Assembly: GCA_949282205.1 (NCBI GenBank)
Contig: CASDOS010000037.1
Location: 56,920-120,919 of the forward strand
DNA length: 64,000 nt
Reading direction: 5' to 3'
Source of the DNA: an uncultured Alphaproteobacteria bacterium
Lineage (GTDB): Bacteria; Pseudomonadota; Alphaproteobacteria; RF32; CAG-239
A model generated the notes under the pieces. It was not told the DNA's origin and made no database searches. It saw only the letters and a program-made list of their open reading frames with translations. Positions within the stretch are counted from its first letter, which is position 1. Every line of letters begins with the position of its first letter. A program made the position numbers and the translations under genes. Positions 9,691 through 19,615 of the stretch are shown here, piece by piece.

Positions 9691-9836
9691 CTTTCTCCCT
9701 TTCTTCGTTTCAAATGTAATTAAATATTCTCTATTTTGCAAGGGCTTTATCTTTCCCTTAAAAAAAATATTAAAAAATGAAAAAAATTGTTGCAAAAAAA
9801 AATCTTTTGAGTATAGTCATTGAAGATTTTGGTTAT

Positions 9837-9913
9837 GGGTGCGTAGCTCAGTTGGCTAGAGCAACTGACTCTTAATCAGTGGGTCCAGGGTTCGAATCCC
9901 TGCGCGCCTACCA
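9837..9913 (+). tRNA. tRNA-Lys (CTT anticodon)
   Basis: A 77-nt cloverleaf with a 7-bp acceptor stem (one terminal G-U), D arm AGCTCAGTTGG, and anticodon stem ACTGA/TCAGT around loop CTCTTAA (anticodon CTT). The T arm is CAGGG-TTCGAAT-CCCTG, followed by discriminator A and an encoded CCA. Confidence 0.95.
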
Positions 9914-9914
9914 C

Positions 9915-9948
9915 TAAAAAAGTCCCTCTTCAACTGGGACTTTTTTTG
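9915..9948 (+). terminator. Terminator after tRNA-Lys
   Basis: AAAAAAGTCCC pairs with GGGACTTTTTT around a 10-nt loop, directly after the tRNA, with a T run. Confidence 0.88.
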
Positions 9949-9968
9949 TTGTGTTTTTTTTAAGGACG

Positions 9969-10676
9969 CTATCTCTCAATACTCCTTTGTGCTTTATATA
10001 ATGCAACTGTTTGTTTGGACGTCGTCTGTGGAGATATTGATTGCTCTTCTTTATGGACTTCCTTACTCTCTGCTTGCAAACTGCTTTCTTTATTCTCTGT
10101 CTTTTGGGTATCTTGTGAGTAATCTCTGGTCGCGTTTTGTTGTTTCAATTCTTCCAAATTCTTACGCTCTTCCTCCAGATGTTTTCTTCTTTTCTCTAAC
10201 GCTTTCATCTTCCTCTCTATTTCTTTGCGTTTTTCTATATCGCGCTCTCGACGGTATTGCTCCTCTAATTGACGCTTTTCTTCCGCCATCTTCTTCTTTT
10301 GCTCTTCCATCCATTTTATACGCTCTTCGAAACGTTTTTGACGGGCTAACGCTTCCGCTTGCATATATGCTGCTTCTTCTGCATCTTCTTTTAATTCCAT
10401 TTCTGTTGCCATTTTTTCTTTTATCGCATTTAATTTTTCGTTCTTTTCTATCTTCTCCGCCACATTTTCCAATATATCCGATACTTTGGCAAAAACTCGT
10501 ACAAGCTCATCTTGACTTAAGTTGCTGTATTTCATTACTTTTTCCATAGCATTTTTAGCTATCGGACCGTAATTCTGTTCCAAATATGCCAGGGCTTTTT
10601 CATTTTCTCCGTTCCTTAGCATCATACTTATGGTGTCTGTTACAACGCTGCCTTGTTTTAAATTCTCCGTACTCAT
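9969..10676 (-). CDS. Coiled-coil protein of unknown function
   Basis: A 235-residue soluble protein. Residues 1-75 form a small helical head, about 80-185 a highly charged Glu/Arg/Lys coiled coil, and the tail is polar and Ser/Gln-rich. No domain is recognised. Its start lies 13 bp after the stop of the CHAP/NlpC-like gene, so the two are one transcript and may form a complex. Confidence 0.6.
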   Translation of the reverse strand: MSTENLKQGSVVTDTISMMLRNGENEKALAYLEQNYGPIAKNAMEKVMKYSNLSQDELVRVFAKVSDILENVAEKIEKNEKLNAIKEKMATEMELKEDAEEAAYMQAEALARQKRFEERIKWMEEQKKKMAEEKRQLEEQYRRERDIEKRKEIERKMKALEKRRKHLEEERKNLEELKQQNATRDYSQDTQKTENKESSLQAESKEVHKEEQSISPQTTSKQTVALYKAQRSIER

Positions 10677-10689
10677 GGATTCCTCCTTC

Positions 10690-11817
10690 CTATCTCCCTA
10701 AATAGGCCATTTTCTGTTGTTCTTGTTGGGCTACTCTTTGTTCGCGCTCTAATTTGGCTTTGATACACTCTTTGGCTAAATCTTTACTCATTCCTGAGTC
10801 TTTTGCTATACTTATATTTACATTTTTACCATATCGCCCAAAATTTACTCCATTTATTTGCTCAAAATCACAAGCTAAATTATGACGATCATTTATTATT
10901 CCCGTATGACCGTGGATTATGCCTTGATTGTTTGTCGGTAATGCTCGCCCTCTATACTCATCTACCTTGTTGTCTATGCTGATTGGCGTCCCTGATGCTA
11001 ACCTCTCTATAAAATCATTCATTTCCTGATTTTCTTTGCTCTTATCTTCTGTACTTCCTCGGCGACTATATGCTTTATTCGGGATATGTACCGTTGTAAA
11101 TTCTCCGCTGCGCTCGAGGACTATATGCATATTGCATGCTGAATTGCTACCTTCTGCTCCGCGCTCTTTGGGGGGCCAATTCGGATTATTTGCGGCATTA
11201 ATTTCTCCCATTCCAGCATTTGCAAACATTGTTTGTACGCCTAACGTACATTTGCCTCGCGTTCCATCATATCTCGCTTTGTTGGCGGCTTGGGCTAATT
11301 TGCGATTTATCTCTCCTCCGCTTATTTCCATTAACATTTCTGGATTTTTATCTATTACTGCTTGTATATCCGCTTTGGTCACGCCTACTTTGTCCATTAA
11401 TTCTTGAACAGATATACTTCCATCTATCTTCTCTCCACGATTTTGTTGATAGATGCTTTCTGCTTTTTCATTTATATCTTCTTTTTGCCACGGAGCTTTA
11501 TATTGTCTTGACGCGGCTTCTCGCCAATTGGTATATGTCCTTCCTACTTCTCTTTTCTTTTCTGACATACCTTGTTGTTTTTGTTGTGCCTTTATTTCTT
11601 TTATTTTTATTCTATTTTCTAACTTTTGCTGATTATTTTGCATTTTTTGCGTATAGTTATTTACGCTTGCCGGTAATTCTCCCGATAATCCTGATGACAG
11701 GCCTATTGCCATTAACCCATATGTCGCATAATGCTTAACCGTGTTCTTTATCTTTTCCCATGCACGTCTAGCATCTTCTTTCATATTGATTTCTAATTCC
11801 GCACGAGTTATTGACAT
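10690..11817 (-). CDS. Putative papain-fold (CHAP/NlpC-like) protein
   Basis: A 375-residue protein. The N-terminal 35 residues carry a helix that could be a weak membrane segment, followed by a Lys/Gln-rich coiled linker. The C-terminal half has the ordered features of a papain-fold amidase or peptidase: GKCTLGVQTMFANAG (possible catalytic Cys at a helix N-terminus), then NMHIVLERSG, and IHGHTGIIND (candidate catalytic His). This is similar to CHAP domains, which cleave peptidoglycan amide bonds. No signal peptide is clear, so export or effector use is uncertain. Family assignment is by eye. Confidence 0.45.
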   Translation of the reverse strand: MSITRAELEINMKEDARRAWEKIKNTVKHYATYGLMAIGLSSGLSGELPASVNNYTQKMQNNQQKLENRIKIKEIKAQQKQQGMSEKKREVGRTYTNWREAASRQYKAPWQKEDINEKAESIYQQNRGEKIDGSISVQELMDKVGVTKADIQAVIDKNPEMLMEISGGEINRKLAQAANKARYDGTRGKCTLGVQTMFANAGMGEINAANNPNWPPKERGAEGSNSACNMHIVLERSGEFTTVHIPNKAYSRRGSTEDKSKENQEMNDFIERLASGTPISIDNKVDEYRGRALPTNNQGIIHGHTGIINDRHNLACDFEQINGVNFGRYGKNVNISIAKDSGMSKDLAKECIKAKLEREQRVAQQEQQKMAYLGR

Positions 11818-11907
11818 AACAGCCTCTCTAAAAATATCTGACTAATTTTATCTAAATCTTCTCTTATTTTATCACATTTTTACACGCTTGTAAAGTCTTT
11901 TAGATAT

Positions 11908-11942
11908 CAAAAACCTCCGCTTGTATCACAAACGGAGGTTCT
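11908..11942 (-). terminator. Terminator after clpB
   Basis: An 8-bp AACCTCCG/CGGAGGTT stem with a T run (TTTTT) on the minus strand, just beyond the clpB stop. Confidence 0.8.
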
Positions 11943-11966
11943 TCTTTTATGGATACGAAAATTTGA

Positions 11967-14525
11967 TTATTTAACTTGTAGTCCGTCTTCTCCGACATCA
12001 ACGCTTACTTCCGAATTGTCATGAATTGTATCTGCTAAAAGAGCATATGCTAATTTATTTTCCAATTCTTTCTTCAATAAACGTTTTAACGGACGCGCTC
12101 CGTATACTTCGTCATATCCGTTGTCAATAATCCATTTATCGGCTTGCGGCGTTAATCTTAATTTAATGCCCCTATCGGTCAAACGTTTTTCAATATTGGC
12201 CATTGCAAGTGCCGCTATTGCTTTAATATCTTCTTTCGTCAGACGCTTGAATACTACTATATCATCTATACGATTAATAAACTCCGGTCGGAACGCATTT
12301 TTCAATGTTTCCAAAACCTTTGCGCGCTGCTCTTCCTCACTCAAACTCTGATTTATCAGATATTCAGCTCCTAAGTTTGAAGTCATGATGATAATCGTAT
12401 TTTTGAAATCTACCGTACGTCCTTTGCTATCTGTCAAACGTCCGTCATCCAAAACTTGCAGCAAAATATTAAATACGTCCGGATGCGCTTTTTCTACCTC
12501 GTCAAACAAGATAACCTGATACGGACGACGGCGGACGCTTTCTGTCAGTATTCCGCCTTCTTCGTAGCCGACATATCCAGGAGGGGAACCGATTAAACGC
12601 GCAACCGAGTGTTTCTCCATATACTCCGACATATCTACTCTTAACATCGCATTCTCGTCATTAAACAAGAATTCAGCCAAACTCTTGCTTAATTCGGTTT
12701 TACCTACACCCGTCGGTCCTAAAAACAAGAACGAACCAATCGGCTGATTTGGATTAGAAATACCCGAACGCGAACGACGTACCGCATTAGCAACCGCTTC
12801 AACCGCTTCATCTTGGCCAACGACGCGTTTCTTCAGATAACTCTCTAAATGCAACAACTTTTCTCGCTCCGATGACAACATCTTATCGGTCGGAATTCCT
12901 GTCCATTTAGATACAACTTTCGCTATATCTTCCGGTTGTACTGTCTGTTGTTCCGTCTTTTTCGTATTTTTCTCCAGTTCACCAAGCTCTGCCGTTAACT
13001 TCGGAATAATGCCATATTGCAATTCGCCGGCTCGCTCATATTGTCCGTTACGCTCGGCAATTTGTGCTTCGCTTCTGGCTTTATCCAATTTATCCTTAAT
13101 CTCGGTGATATGTTGCAAATTCTGTTTTTCCTGTTTCCATTTTGCGTCCAATGTTCGTGACTGCTCCTCCAAATTTGCCAGTTCTTTTTCTACTTCTGAC
13201 AATCTGTTCTTAGAGTTTTCATCCGTTTCTTTTTTCAGAGCTTCTTTTTCTATCTTTAACTGTAAAACCTTACGGTCTAAAGTATCAAGTTCTTCCGGCT
13301 TTGAATCTATACTCATACGCAATGATGACGCCGCCTCATCCATTAAGTCTATCGCCTTATCCGGCATATATCTGTCGGCTATATAACGATTGGCTAACGT
13401 TGCTGCCGCAATCAGAGCCGCATCGGAAATTCTTACCCCATGGTGAAGTTCAAATTTCTCTTTTATACCACGCAAAATCGTTATCGTTTCTTCAACATCC
13501 GGCTCATCTACATAGACCGGTTGGAAACGACGCGCTAATGCGGCATCTTTTTCGACATACTTTTTATATTCGTTTAAAGTTGTCGCTCCGACACAATGTA
13601 ACTCTCCTCTGGCCAACGCCGGTTTTAATAAATTTGACGCATCCATTGAACCTTCATTGGCTCCGGCGCCCACTATCGTGTGCATTTCATCAATGAATAA
13701 AATTATGGTTCCGGCGGCTTCTTCAACTTCTTTTAATACCGATTTCAGTCTTTCTTCAAACTCTCCTCGATATTTGGCTCCCGCTATCAATGCGCCCATA
13801 TCCAAAGCCAACAGACGTTTATGTCTTAAGCTCTCCGGAACATCGTTATTGATGATACGCATCGCCAAGCCTTCAACAATAGCCGTTTTACCGACACCAG
13901 GTTCACCGATTAATACCGGATTATTTTTCGTTCGACGGGACAAAACTTGTATCGTTCGACGTATCTCGGCATCTCGCCCAATCACAGGATCTAATTTTCC
14001 ATCTTTGGCACGAGCCGTCAAATCTATCGTGAATTTTTTTAAACTCTCAAATGTGTCTTCCGCCGTTTCCGAATCTGCCAATCGCCCTTTTCTATATGCT
14101 ACAACCGCTTGGTTTAATTTTACGGGATTAACTCCGGCTGCTTTTAACAATTCCGATGCTTTATTTCCGGACGATTGTGCCAAAACTTGTAACAAACGCT
14201 CTATCGTCACAAATTTATCGTTGTTCTTTTCGCTGAAACTTTCTGCTTCTAACAGCAATCTACTCAATTCTTGCGACATTGAGCTTTGGACATTCTCTCC
14301 CGATACTGACGCTAGTTTTTTTAGCTCACTATCGGTACTTGCTTTTAATACCCCTAAATTACCACCGCTCTCGGTAATTAAATTCTCTACGGTCGGATCA
14401 TTTATATCCAATATCGTTCCCAACAAATGCAATGGTGTTACGAACTGATTGCCTCTTTTTATGGCCATGTCAATCGCACCTTTTATCACTTCTTGGCTTT
14501 TGACTGTGTATTTTTCTATATTCAT
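11967..14525 (-). CDS. clpB: ClpB disaggregase (Hsp100 AAA+)
   Basis: A hexameric cytosolic ATPase that rescues aggregated proteins together with DnaK. At 852 residues it is full length. The Clp_N repeats come first, then NBD1 with Walker [11 protein letters not shown] ClpB-type middle coiled coil occupies about residues 400-530, NBD2 follows with GPTGVGKTE, and a C-terminal D2-small domain ends the protein. The long middle domain distinguishes it from ClpA/ClpC. The ATG at 14525 is preceded by GAAGGAG. It appears monocistronic, with a possible heat-shock promoter upstream. Confidence 0.95.
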   Translation of the reverse strand: MNIEKYTVKSQEVIKGAIDMAIKRGNQFVTPLHLLGTILDINDPTVENLITESGGNLGVLKASTDSELKKLASVSGENVQSSMSQELSRLLLEAESFSEKNNDKFVTIERLLQVLAQSSGNKASELLKAAGVNPVKLNQAVVAYRKGRLADSETAEDTFESLKKFTIDLTARAKDGKLDPVIGRDAEIRRTIQVLSRRTKNNPVLIGEPGVGKTAIVEGLAMRIINNDVPESLRHKRLLALDMGALIAGAKYRGEFEERLKSVLKEVEEAAGTIILFIDEMHTIVGAGANEGSMDASNLLKPALARGELHCVGATTLNEYKKYVEKDAALARRFQPVYVDEPDVEETITILRGIKEKFELHHGVRISDAALIAAATLANRYIADRYMPDKAIDLMDEAASSLRMSIDSKPEELDTLDRKVLQLKIEKEALKKETDENSKNRLSEVEKELANLEEQSRTLDAKWKQEKQNLQHITEIKDKLDKARSEAQIAERNGQYERAGELQYGIIPKLTAELGELEKNTKKTEQQTVQPEDIAKVVSKWTGIPTDKMLSSEREKLLHLESYLKKRVVGQDEAVEAVANAVRRSRSGISNPNQPIGSFLFLGPTGVGKTELSKSLAEFLFNDENAMLRVDMSEYMEKHSVARLIGSPPGYVGYEEGGILTESVRRRPYQVILFDEVEKAHPDVFNILLQVLDDGRLTDSKGRTVDFKNTIIIMTSNLGAEYLINQSLSEEEQRAKVLETLKNAFRPEFINRIDDIVVFKRLTKEDIKAIAALAMANIEKRLTDRGIKLRLTPQADKWIIDNGYDEVYGARPLKRLLKKELENKLAYALLADTIHDNSEVSVDVGEDGLQVK

Positions 14526-14548
14526 CCTTTTATCTCCTTCATCTTTTT

Positions 14549-14578
14549 ATGTAGTGCGCCATATTACCCAAAATCAAG
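14549..14578 (-). promoter_or_regulatory. Possible sigma-32 type promoter of clpB
   Basis: Reading the minus strand, CTTGAT (14578-14573) is followed after about 17 nt by ACTACATA. CTTG at -35 is the heat-shock sigma hallmark in alphaproteobacteria. The -10 match is loose, so this rests on position and the CTTGA element. Confidence 0.3.
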
Positions 14579-14623
14579 TCCCTCCCTCTTTAAACTCGCT
14601 TATTTTTCTTTTTTAAAAAACGA

Positions 14624-14658
14624 AAATCCCGCTTTGCCTTACAGCAAAACGGGATTTC
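14624..14658 (-). terminator. Terminator after the small unknown operon
   Basis: AAATCCCGCTTTG pairs with CAAAACGGGATTT (one mismatch region), with a T-rich tail on the minus strand next to the stop at 14661. Confidence 0.8.
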
Positions 14659-14660
14659 TT

Positions 14661-15020
14661 TTAGTCATGAATATACAAATACCACAATCCGTATTTGTTA
14701 TTCTTGTCTTCGTTGTAATAACGCATGGCCTGCTCTATCATCAAATTTTCTTCGCATTCAATGATAAAACCTTCCTTTAACAGATTGCCGGCAATATACA
14801 CCCTAAATAACGGACGAATATGCGGTTCACAGTAAATCGTGACTATTCCGCCTTTGAATGAATGTATTTCTCCGGGCATGTCTTTCGGAAGTATCGGACA
14901 GTTTTCTATCCGCTGCGCTAGAGGGCGACCGGCGCTGCCTAACATTAAACCTATGGGACAATTATTAATTGCTTCGCGCTTCCATAAGTAAAAGTTTATG
15001 GTTTGAAGTAAGGTTTTCAT
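14661..15020 (-). CDS. Hypothetical protein (119 aa)
   Basis: A small globular-looking protein without a signal peptide or recognised domain. Its C-terminus is aromatic (KYGLWYLYIHD). It lies only 5 bp downstream of the 160-residue gene and shares a terminator with it, so the two form an operon. Nothing in either sequence gives a function. Confidence 0.5.
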   Translation of the reverse strand: MKTLLQTINFYLWKREAINNCPIGLMLGSAGRPLAQRIENCPILPKDMPGEIHSFKGGIVTIYCEPHIRPLFRVYIAGNLLKEGFIIECEENLMIEQAMRYYNEDKNNKYGLWYLYIHD

Positions 15021-15025
15021 AGTTC

Positions 15026-15508
15026 TTAGAATTTATAATTGGCTACAAAAACTTCTCTATCTCCATCTTTGGCGTGATACGTTTTTACTTCACTCACGCC
15101 TTCTGCTCTAACGCCCCAATCTTTCCCTTGATGAGTGAAGGTTCCTTTCTTGCCATTTCTTTCCCATCTTTCCGGACTGGTTTCTTGTTTAGGCGTATAG
15201 GTAACATCTGTTACTTCTTCATAGTTCGTATCTTCCGGTTCTGTCGGAGAGAACATTCCATTAACCCTTTGCTTTACTCTATCCCAAAAGCCTGATGTCT
15301 TTTGTTCTTCTTTTGGGCGAGATGCCGGATAATTGCCTCTGTTTGTTGTCAACTGACGTTGATGCGACGGATTTGTGTCTATCGGACCTTCTACCGTAAA
15401 TAACACTTGCTTTCCAGAAATACGCGTTGACGCGTATGTTCCATCAGAAAAAACATAAATCGGATAGCCATATCGGCTACCAAATTCGTTAAAAGTTTCT
15501 GCTGTCAT
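15026..15508 (-). CDS. Hypothetical protein (160 aa)
   Basis: The N-terminal 60 residues and C-terminal 40 residues look beta-rich (repeated G/Y/V strands). They are joined by a Pro/Glu/Thr-rich linker, suggesting two small domains on a flexible tether. There is no signal peptide. It is the first gene of a two-gene unit. The 205 bp upstream are AT-rich and hold no gene I can support. Confidence 0.5.
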   Translation of the reverse strand: MTAETFNEFGSRYGYPIYVFSDGTYASTRISGKQVLFTVEGPIDTNPSHQRQLTTNRGNYPASRPKEEQKTSGFWDRVKQRVNGMFSPTEPEDTNYEEVTDVTYTPKQETSPERWERNGKKGTFTHQGKDWGVRAEGVSEVKTYHAKDGDREVFVANYKF

Positions 15509-15714
15509 AACTTCTTTTTTTAATGTAAATAAATATATTTTTCTTGTAAACTGGTCAACTTTTACACCAAATAACTACGTAAATGAAAGTGGATACCCCT
15601 GGACTTTGCCTTGGTTATTTATCCTTTGTAATAATTCATTTCTATCCATAACTGCTATTTAAATAATTTTTAACTGCAGTTAGTTTAGACACTTATTATC
15701 TTTTGTCAATATAT

Positions 15715-17223
15715 TTATTTGGGAATTTGGGCTCGAATGACCTCTATCCCTTCTCTTGTCAATAGAATTACGGCGTATGTATCATCAACATACAGCCCCT
15801 CATCTGATGGCCATGGAGCTTTTGCATCTCTTAAAAAGATATATAACGGAACGGGCATTTCCCCTATTTGCGACCGGCCTGCATATATCGGATTTACGGC
15901 ATAGAAGTTCAAAATTCCCGCTGGAATATGACGCACCATAAATGAACTTGTCAACATATATGGATTGTCCTTTTGATATGTTTCTTGATAGTATTTGGGG
16001 CGTAAGGCCTTTTCTCCGGCTACGACCGGTATTAATCTTGATTGTGTGGAAGCTGTCTGACGCACCTCTATTCGACTTTCTATTCTTTCAATCATTTTTT
16101 CTTCGGCAATTTTTCCGAATTGCCACACTTTTTGCGCATAAAATCCTTCTTTTACTGCTATACTTATAAATAACATACCCAACAATAACCCCACATTTTT
16201 GGCTATCTTAGGTGTTTTTTCATTCAGCAATAAAGCCAAACCCCCGGCGTATAAGAAATTCATTCCATAAAAATTGATGCGTGCCACATACGCCGCTTCT
16301 TCCCAACGTGCCGCTAAAAAGGCGCTTAATACCGTCGCTCCAACGCCTATTCCCCAAAGTATCACTGTTCTTAAATTACAATTTTCCTGAAGCGTTTTTA
16401 TGATTGCACACACAATTATCAAAATTCCGATTATTTTTAACTCTGTTGGAAAAAACGGAATACTCATATATAACTGGCTCACAGCTAATATCATCATATC
16501 GGGAATACGCTTTATCAACTCTGACATATCCGCGGTCTGGACATTGTAATGCCCCGTATAAATTATTGCTTTATAGGTTAAGATTTTTAATATCAGAACG
16601 AAAAATATCAGAGATACGATAATGGTGCCTAACGCGCTTTTGGATATTTTCTTCTCTAGCAAATTTTTTATTACCCAGCAGACAATCATCATTTCCGCTA
16701 CGCTCGGATAGACGCCTAATGCTGTCAAAAAACAAATTATCGCCGATAATCTATAATACCACTGTTTATTTTCTGACCATATCAGACCTCCTATAACTAA
16801 GGGAATCGCTGCAAAATTTCCGATAATGTTTATCGGAAAATATAACCAATCCCAAATATATGGCGAGCTGATAATTAGTGTGCCTATTAATATGCCTGAT
16901 AGCCCCTTTTCTATCTTCCAGTACTTTGTCAGTAATACCAATCCGAAAGATAACAGCACAAATGCCGTCAAATTATTCAATATTGGTAAAATTTGTCCAC
17001 CATATAAACAGACATTCAAAATAAATTTGGCATACCGCCCTTCAAATAATCCGGTATCCAAACTTAAAACTTGTGTCGTGCCTTTTACCCAATCCCAATC
17101 ATGATTCCCGATAAAAAAAGTTGTCTGATAGTACAAAAAAAGAAGATTGCTGATGCAGAAAAATATTATGCACAACTTTATTTCGTTTATGTATTTATTT
17201 GTTTTTGCGGCTCTATTTTCCAT
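15715..17223 (-). CDS. Polytopic membrane protein, GtrII-like glucosyltransferase (tentative)
   Basis: 502 residues with about ten to eleven transmembrane helices and a soluble C-terminal region. The first periplasmic loop carries GNHDWDWVKGT and EGRYAKFI, and helices follow after LPILNNLTAF. This resembles the GtrII family that glucosylates O-antigen from a lipid-linked donor. The start lies 2 bp after the stop of the preceding GT-C-like gene, so they are cotranscribed. Family assignment is by eye, but a GT-C glycosyltransferase role fits both. Confidence 0.5.
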   Translation of the reverse strand: MENRAAKTNKYINEIKLCIIFFCISNLLFLYYQTTFFIGNHDWDWVKGTTQVLSLDTGLFEGRYAKFILNVCLYGGQILPILNNLTAFVLLSFGLVLLTKYWKIEKGLSGILIGTLIISSPYIWDWLYFPINIIGNFAAIPLVIGGLIWSENKQWYYRLSAIICFLTALGVYPSVAEMMIVCWVIKNLLEKKISKSALGTIIVSLIFFVLILKILTYKAIIYTGHYNVQTADMSELIKRIPDMMILAVSQLYMSIPFFPTELKIIGILIIVCAIIKTLQENCNLRTVILWGIGVGATVLSAFLAARWEEAAYVARINFYGMNFLYAGGLALLLNEKTPKIAKNVGLLLGMLFISIAVKEGFYAQKVWQFGKIAEEKMIERIESRIEVRQTASTQSRLIPVVAGEKALRPKYYQETYQKDNPYMLTSSFMVRHIPAGILNFYAVNPIYAGRSQIGEMPVPLYIFLRDAKAPWPSDEGLYVDDTYAVILLTREGIEVIRAQIPK

Positions 17224-17225
17224 CG

Positions 17226-18629
17226 CTATTTCCTATATAATACATATAACGTTTCATCCTTGGACATATCTTGCAACGCAAAAAAGTGGTCTGATATAAA
17301 GGACTTTATTTGATAGTTTCCTTGCGCTTCTATCTCTTTTATTCTGGGATTGAATTTGTCATACACCTCTTTATTGATAATTATGGCGCGATTTTGTTTG
17401 ATATCTTTGGGGGTTATCCTTTGGGTAAAGCCATTATAGCGCCAATCCCAATAGCTAAAATTCCCCTCTTTCTCATACAAATATAAAGATATCCCATTAA
17501 ATGCGGCAATCTTTGTTTCTGATGCGGAGATATTTTCTGTTTGCAAAAAATTATGTATGTCTTTTGTTACAGAATATTTCCCCCTTATATCTTTTATTAT
17601 GCCCATACAGCTCCATATGATTTGTACGCATAATAAAATTCCCACCCCTATCTGCACGCTACGCGATATTTCTCTTCTTTCCTGCCAGAACAAAAACATC
17701 CCACTCATGATTATAATACCGGCATGCCATGGTTTATATGGCACAAACAACATAAATAATAGATTGGGGAGAAACAATATTCCAAAACTCATCCTATATT
17801 TCTTTGACATCATATACATCATTAACAAAAAATATCCTAAACCAATGTATATGTATCCTAAATTTTCCGGCGCAATTTCACTCGAGCTTATTAATCCTAC
17901 CGACATTAATGTCAAAATATTGCGTACCCGATATCCTTCTAGCAATTCATAATTGTATAGATATTGATTGCTTGATTCCGGATACAAGTATACTATAGTG
18001 CATATTATAAAAATTGCAAAAATACTTAGTGCTTTCAGATTTTTTTCTATAAATATTCTATATCCTTTTAGCCCTTCTTCTTTATCTGCCTCTTTATATA
18101 TCCAAAACACCACTATTGAGCAGGAAAGTATAAACGCATGCGAACTAACCGAGCCCAGTAAAAGTAAACTCAGTATTAAACGATATGGATGTCGGTGGCG
18201 ATTTTCATAACATATTGCGGCAACCGTTGTCATTAAAAACAGTAAACCGTAATTTCTGGAAACAATGTTGTATTGATACAAAATAAAATATGTCAACGGA
18301 AATAGGTATTTTATATACTTCGAAAAAGGTGCTTTACTTATAAATAAATATACCGCCAGCAAATTAGGAAATATTGATGCCATATATAATTTTGAATAAT
18401 CAAAGCCGCAATACATTAAAAATTTTAGCCATAAATACCATAATGCCGGCGTTCCCTCGGTTCGCGATACTGTTGTTAATATATCCCAAACAGTCGCATC
18501 TCGGGCTATTAAATATGCCTGTGCTTCATCAGCAAACGGTTCGTGGTTCACTCCTACCCAAAGTGATACTCCTAACCAAATTAGTATATAGAGCGGATTA
18601 ATTATTCTTTCTTCTGTTTCTTTTGGCAT
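17226..18629 (-). CDS. GT-C-like polytopic glycosyltransferase
   Basis: 467 residues, about ten membrane helices, then a C-terminal soluble domain. The first outer loop contains NHEPFADEAQAYLIARD. An acidic DE pair at this spot is the usual catalytic or metal site of GT-C enzymes that use polyprenyl-phosphate sugars, such as ArnT/PMT-like proteins. TPALWYLWLKF follows, as in that superfamily. With the next gene it likely adds sugars to envelope glycans on the periplasmic side. The acceptor is unknown. Confidence 0.55.
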   Translation of the reverse strand: MPKETEERIINPLYILIWLGVSLWVGVNHEPFADEAQAYLIARDATVWDILTTVSRTEGTPALWYLWLKFLMYCGFDYSKLYMASIFPNLLAVYLFISKAPFSKYIKYLFPLTYFILYQYNIVSRNYGLLFLMTTVAAICYENRHRHPYRLILSLLLLGSVSSHAFILSCSIVVFWIYKEADKEEGLKGYRIFIEKNLKALSIFAIFIICTIVYLYPESSNQYLYNYELLEGYRVRNILTLMSVGLISSSEIAPENLGYIYIGLGYFLLMMYMMSKKYRMSFGILFLPNLLFMLFVPYKPWHAGIIIMSGMFLFWQERREISRSVQIGVGILLCVQIIWSCMGIIKDIRGKYSVTKDIHNFLQTENISASETKIAAFNGISLYLYEKEGNFSYWDWRYNGFTQRITPKDIKQNRAIIINKEVYDKFNPRIKEIEAQGNYQIKSFISDHFFALQDMSKDETLYVLYRK

Positions 18630-18731
18630 TGCACAGATTTATCCCTTCCCTGCTTTGTTTTTCAGGATAAATTTCTCTTTCCTTTTTGTAAAGCGCTTTT
18701 CTTAATTAATGCAAAACAAATACTCAAAACT

Positions 18732-19139
18732 TTAGATATTTGCCAAACCCCGTAATTCGTTACGAATCGTTGTTAAATCTTTTAATGCGGTTTCTATTAC
18801 AGTGTGATTTTCTGTTATTTTCTCGTTTTCCGCTTTTTCTTCTTCCTCTTCGAAAAAGTCTTTTTGTATCTCTGTTCCTAATATATCCTTCAAACTACGA
18901 TTTTTAAACAATTTTTGTACGCCTTCTATTGTGTAACGGCGTTCGTATAACAACTCTTTTATCAAAGATAGCAGCTCTACATCGTCAGGACGATAATAAC
19001 GACGAGAACTCTTGGTTTTCATCGGTTTTATTTGATTGAATTTAGTTTCCCAAAAACGCAAAACGTGCGGTGCTATACCTAAATCCTCGGTCACTTCCGC
19101 TATGCTTCGAAACGCTGATTTTGATTTATTTACACCCAT
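18732..19139 (-). CDS. MerR-family transcriptional regulator
   Basis: A 135-residue DNA-binding protein. The winged HTH is at residues 10-80: [22 protein letters not shown], then [13 protein letters not shown], with the conserved Arg-rich wing. A short Glu-rich dimerisation helix replaces any metal-binding cysteines. This short MerR is typically found after ihfA in alphaproteobacteria, as here. Targets are unknown. Confidence 0.88.
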   Translation of the reverse strand: MGVNKSKSAFRSIAEVTEDLGIAPHVLRFWETKFNQIKPMKTKSSRRYYRPDDVELLSLIKELLYERRYTIEGVQKLFKNRSLKDILGTEIQKDFFEEEEEKAENEKITENHTVIETALKDLTTIRNELRGLANI

Positions 19140-19225
19140 CTCTAGCTCCCTTTTTTATATAAAAAAGGACGGAAACCTTTACTTATTGGGTTAACCGCCC
19201 TCTTTATCTCACTGTTTTTTTTATA

Positions 19226-19510
19226 CTATTTATTTACTGCCATCTTGAGATTTTGTGACGGACGGAATGAGATGACTGTTCTCGGGGTAATTTCGGCTTC
19301 AACGCCTGTCTTAGGATTGCGGCCGATACGAGCATTCTTTCTCTTTAATAAGAATGAACCAAATGATGAAATTTTTACATCCTTACCGGAAATCAATTCT
19401 CCTTTGATTTCATCTATCACCATATCCAGAATATCGCCAGCATCTTTTCTGGATAAACCAATTTCCGTACAAATGGTTTCTGCTATGTCGGCACGAGTTA
19501 CTGTTGTCAT
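19226..19510 (-). CDS. ihfA: Integration host factor alpha subunit
   Basis: A 94-residue HU/IHF-fold protein that bends DNA as a heterodimer. It has the N-terminal helices (TRADIAETICTEIGLSRKDAG) and FGSFLLKRKNAR leading into the beta arm with the intercalating GRNPKTG motif. IHF-alpha features and position downstream of fabH favour ihfA over hupB. Confidence 0.9.
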   Translation of the reverse strand: MTTVTRADIAETICTEIGLSRKDAGDILDMVIDEIKGELISGKDVKISSFGSFLLKRKNARIGRNPKTGVEAEITPRTVISFRPSQNLKMAVNK

Positions 19511-19615
19511 TTTTTACCTTTCCTAAAAATAAATTTTACCTCTGATTTTCTTTTTATTCTAATCAATGCTCCGATACAATTCAATATTTCTTCTAAATTA
19601 TACAGAGCTATTTTC

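Noticed and set aside
11220..11738. Plus-strand 172-residue hydrophobic ORF
   Set aside because: It is antisense to the CHAP-like gene, and its Leu/Phe/Tyr richness is the complement of Lys/Glu/Gln codons; a shadow.
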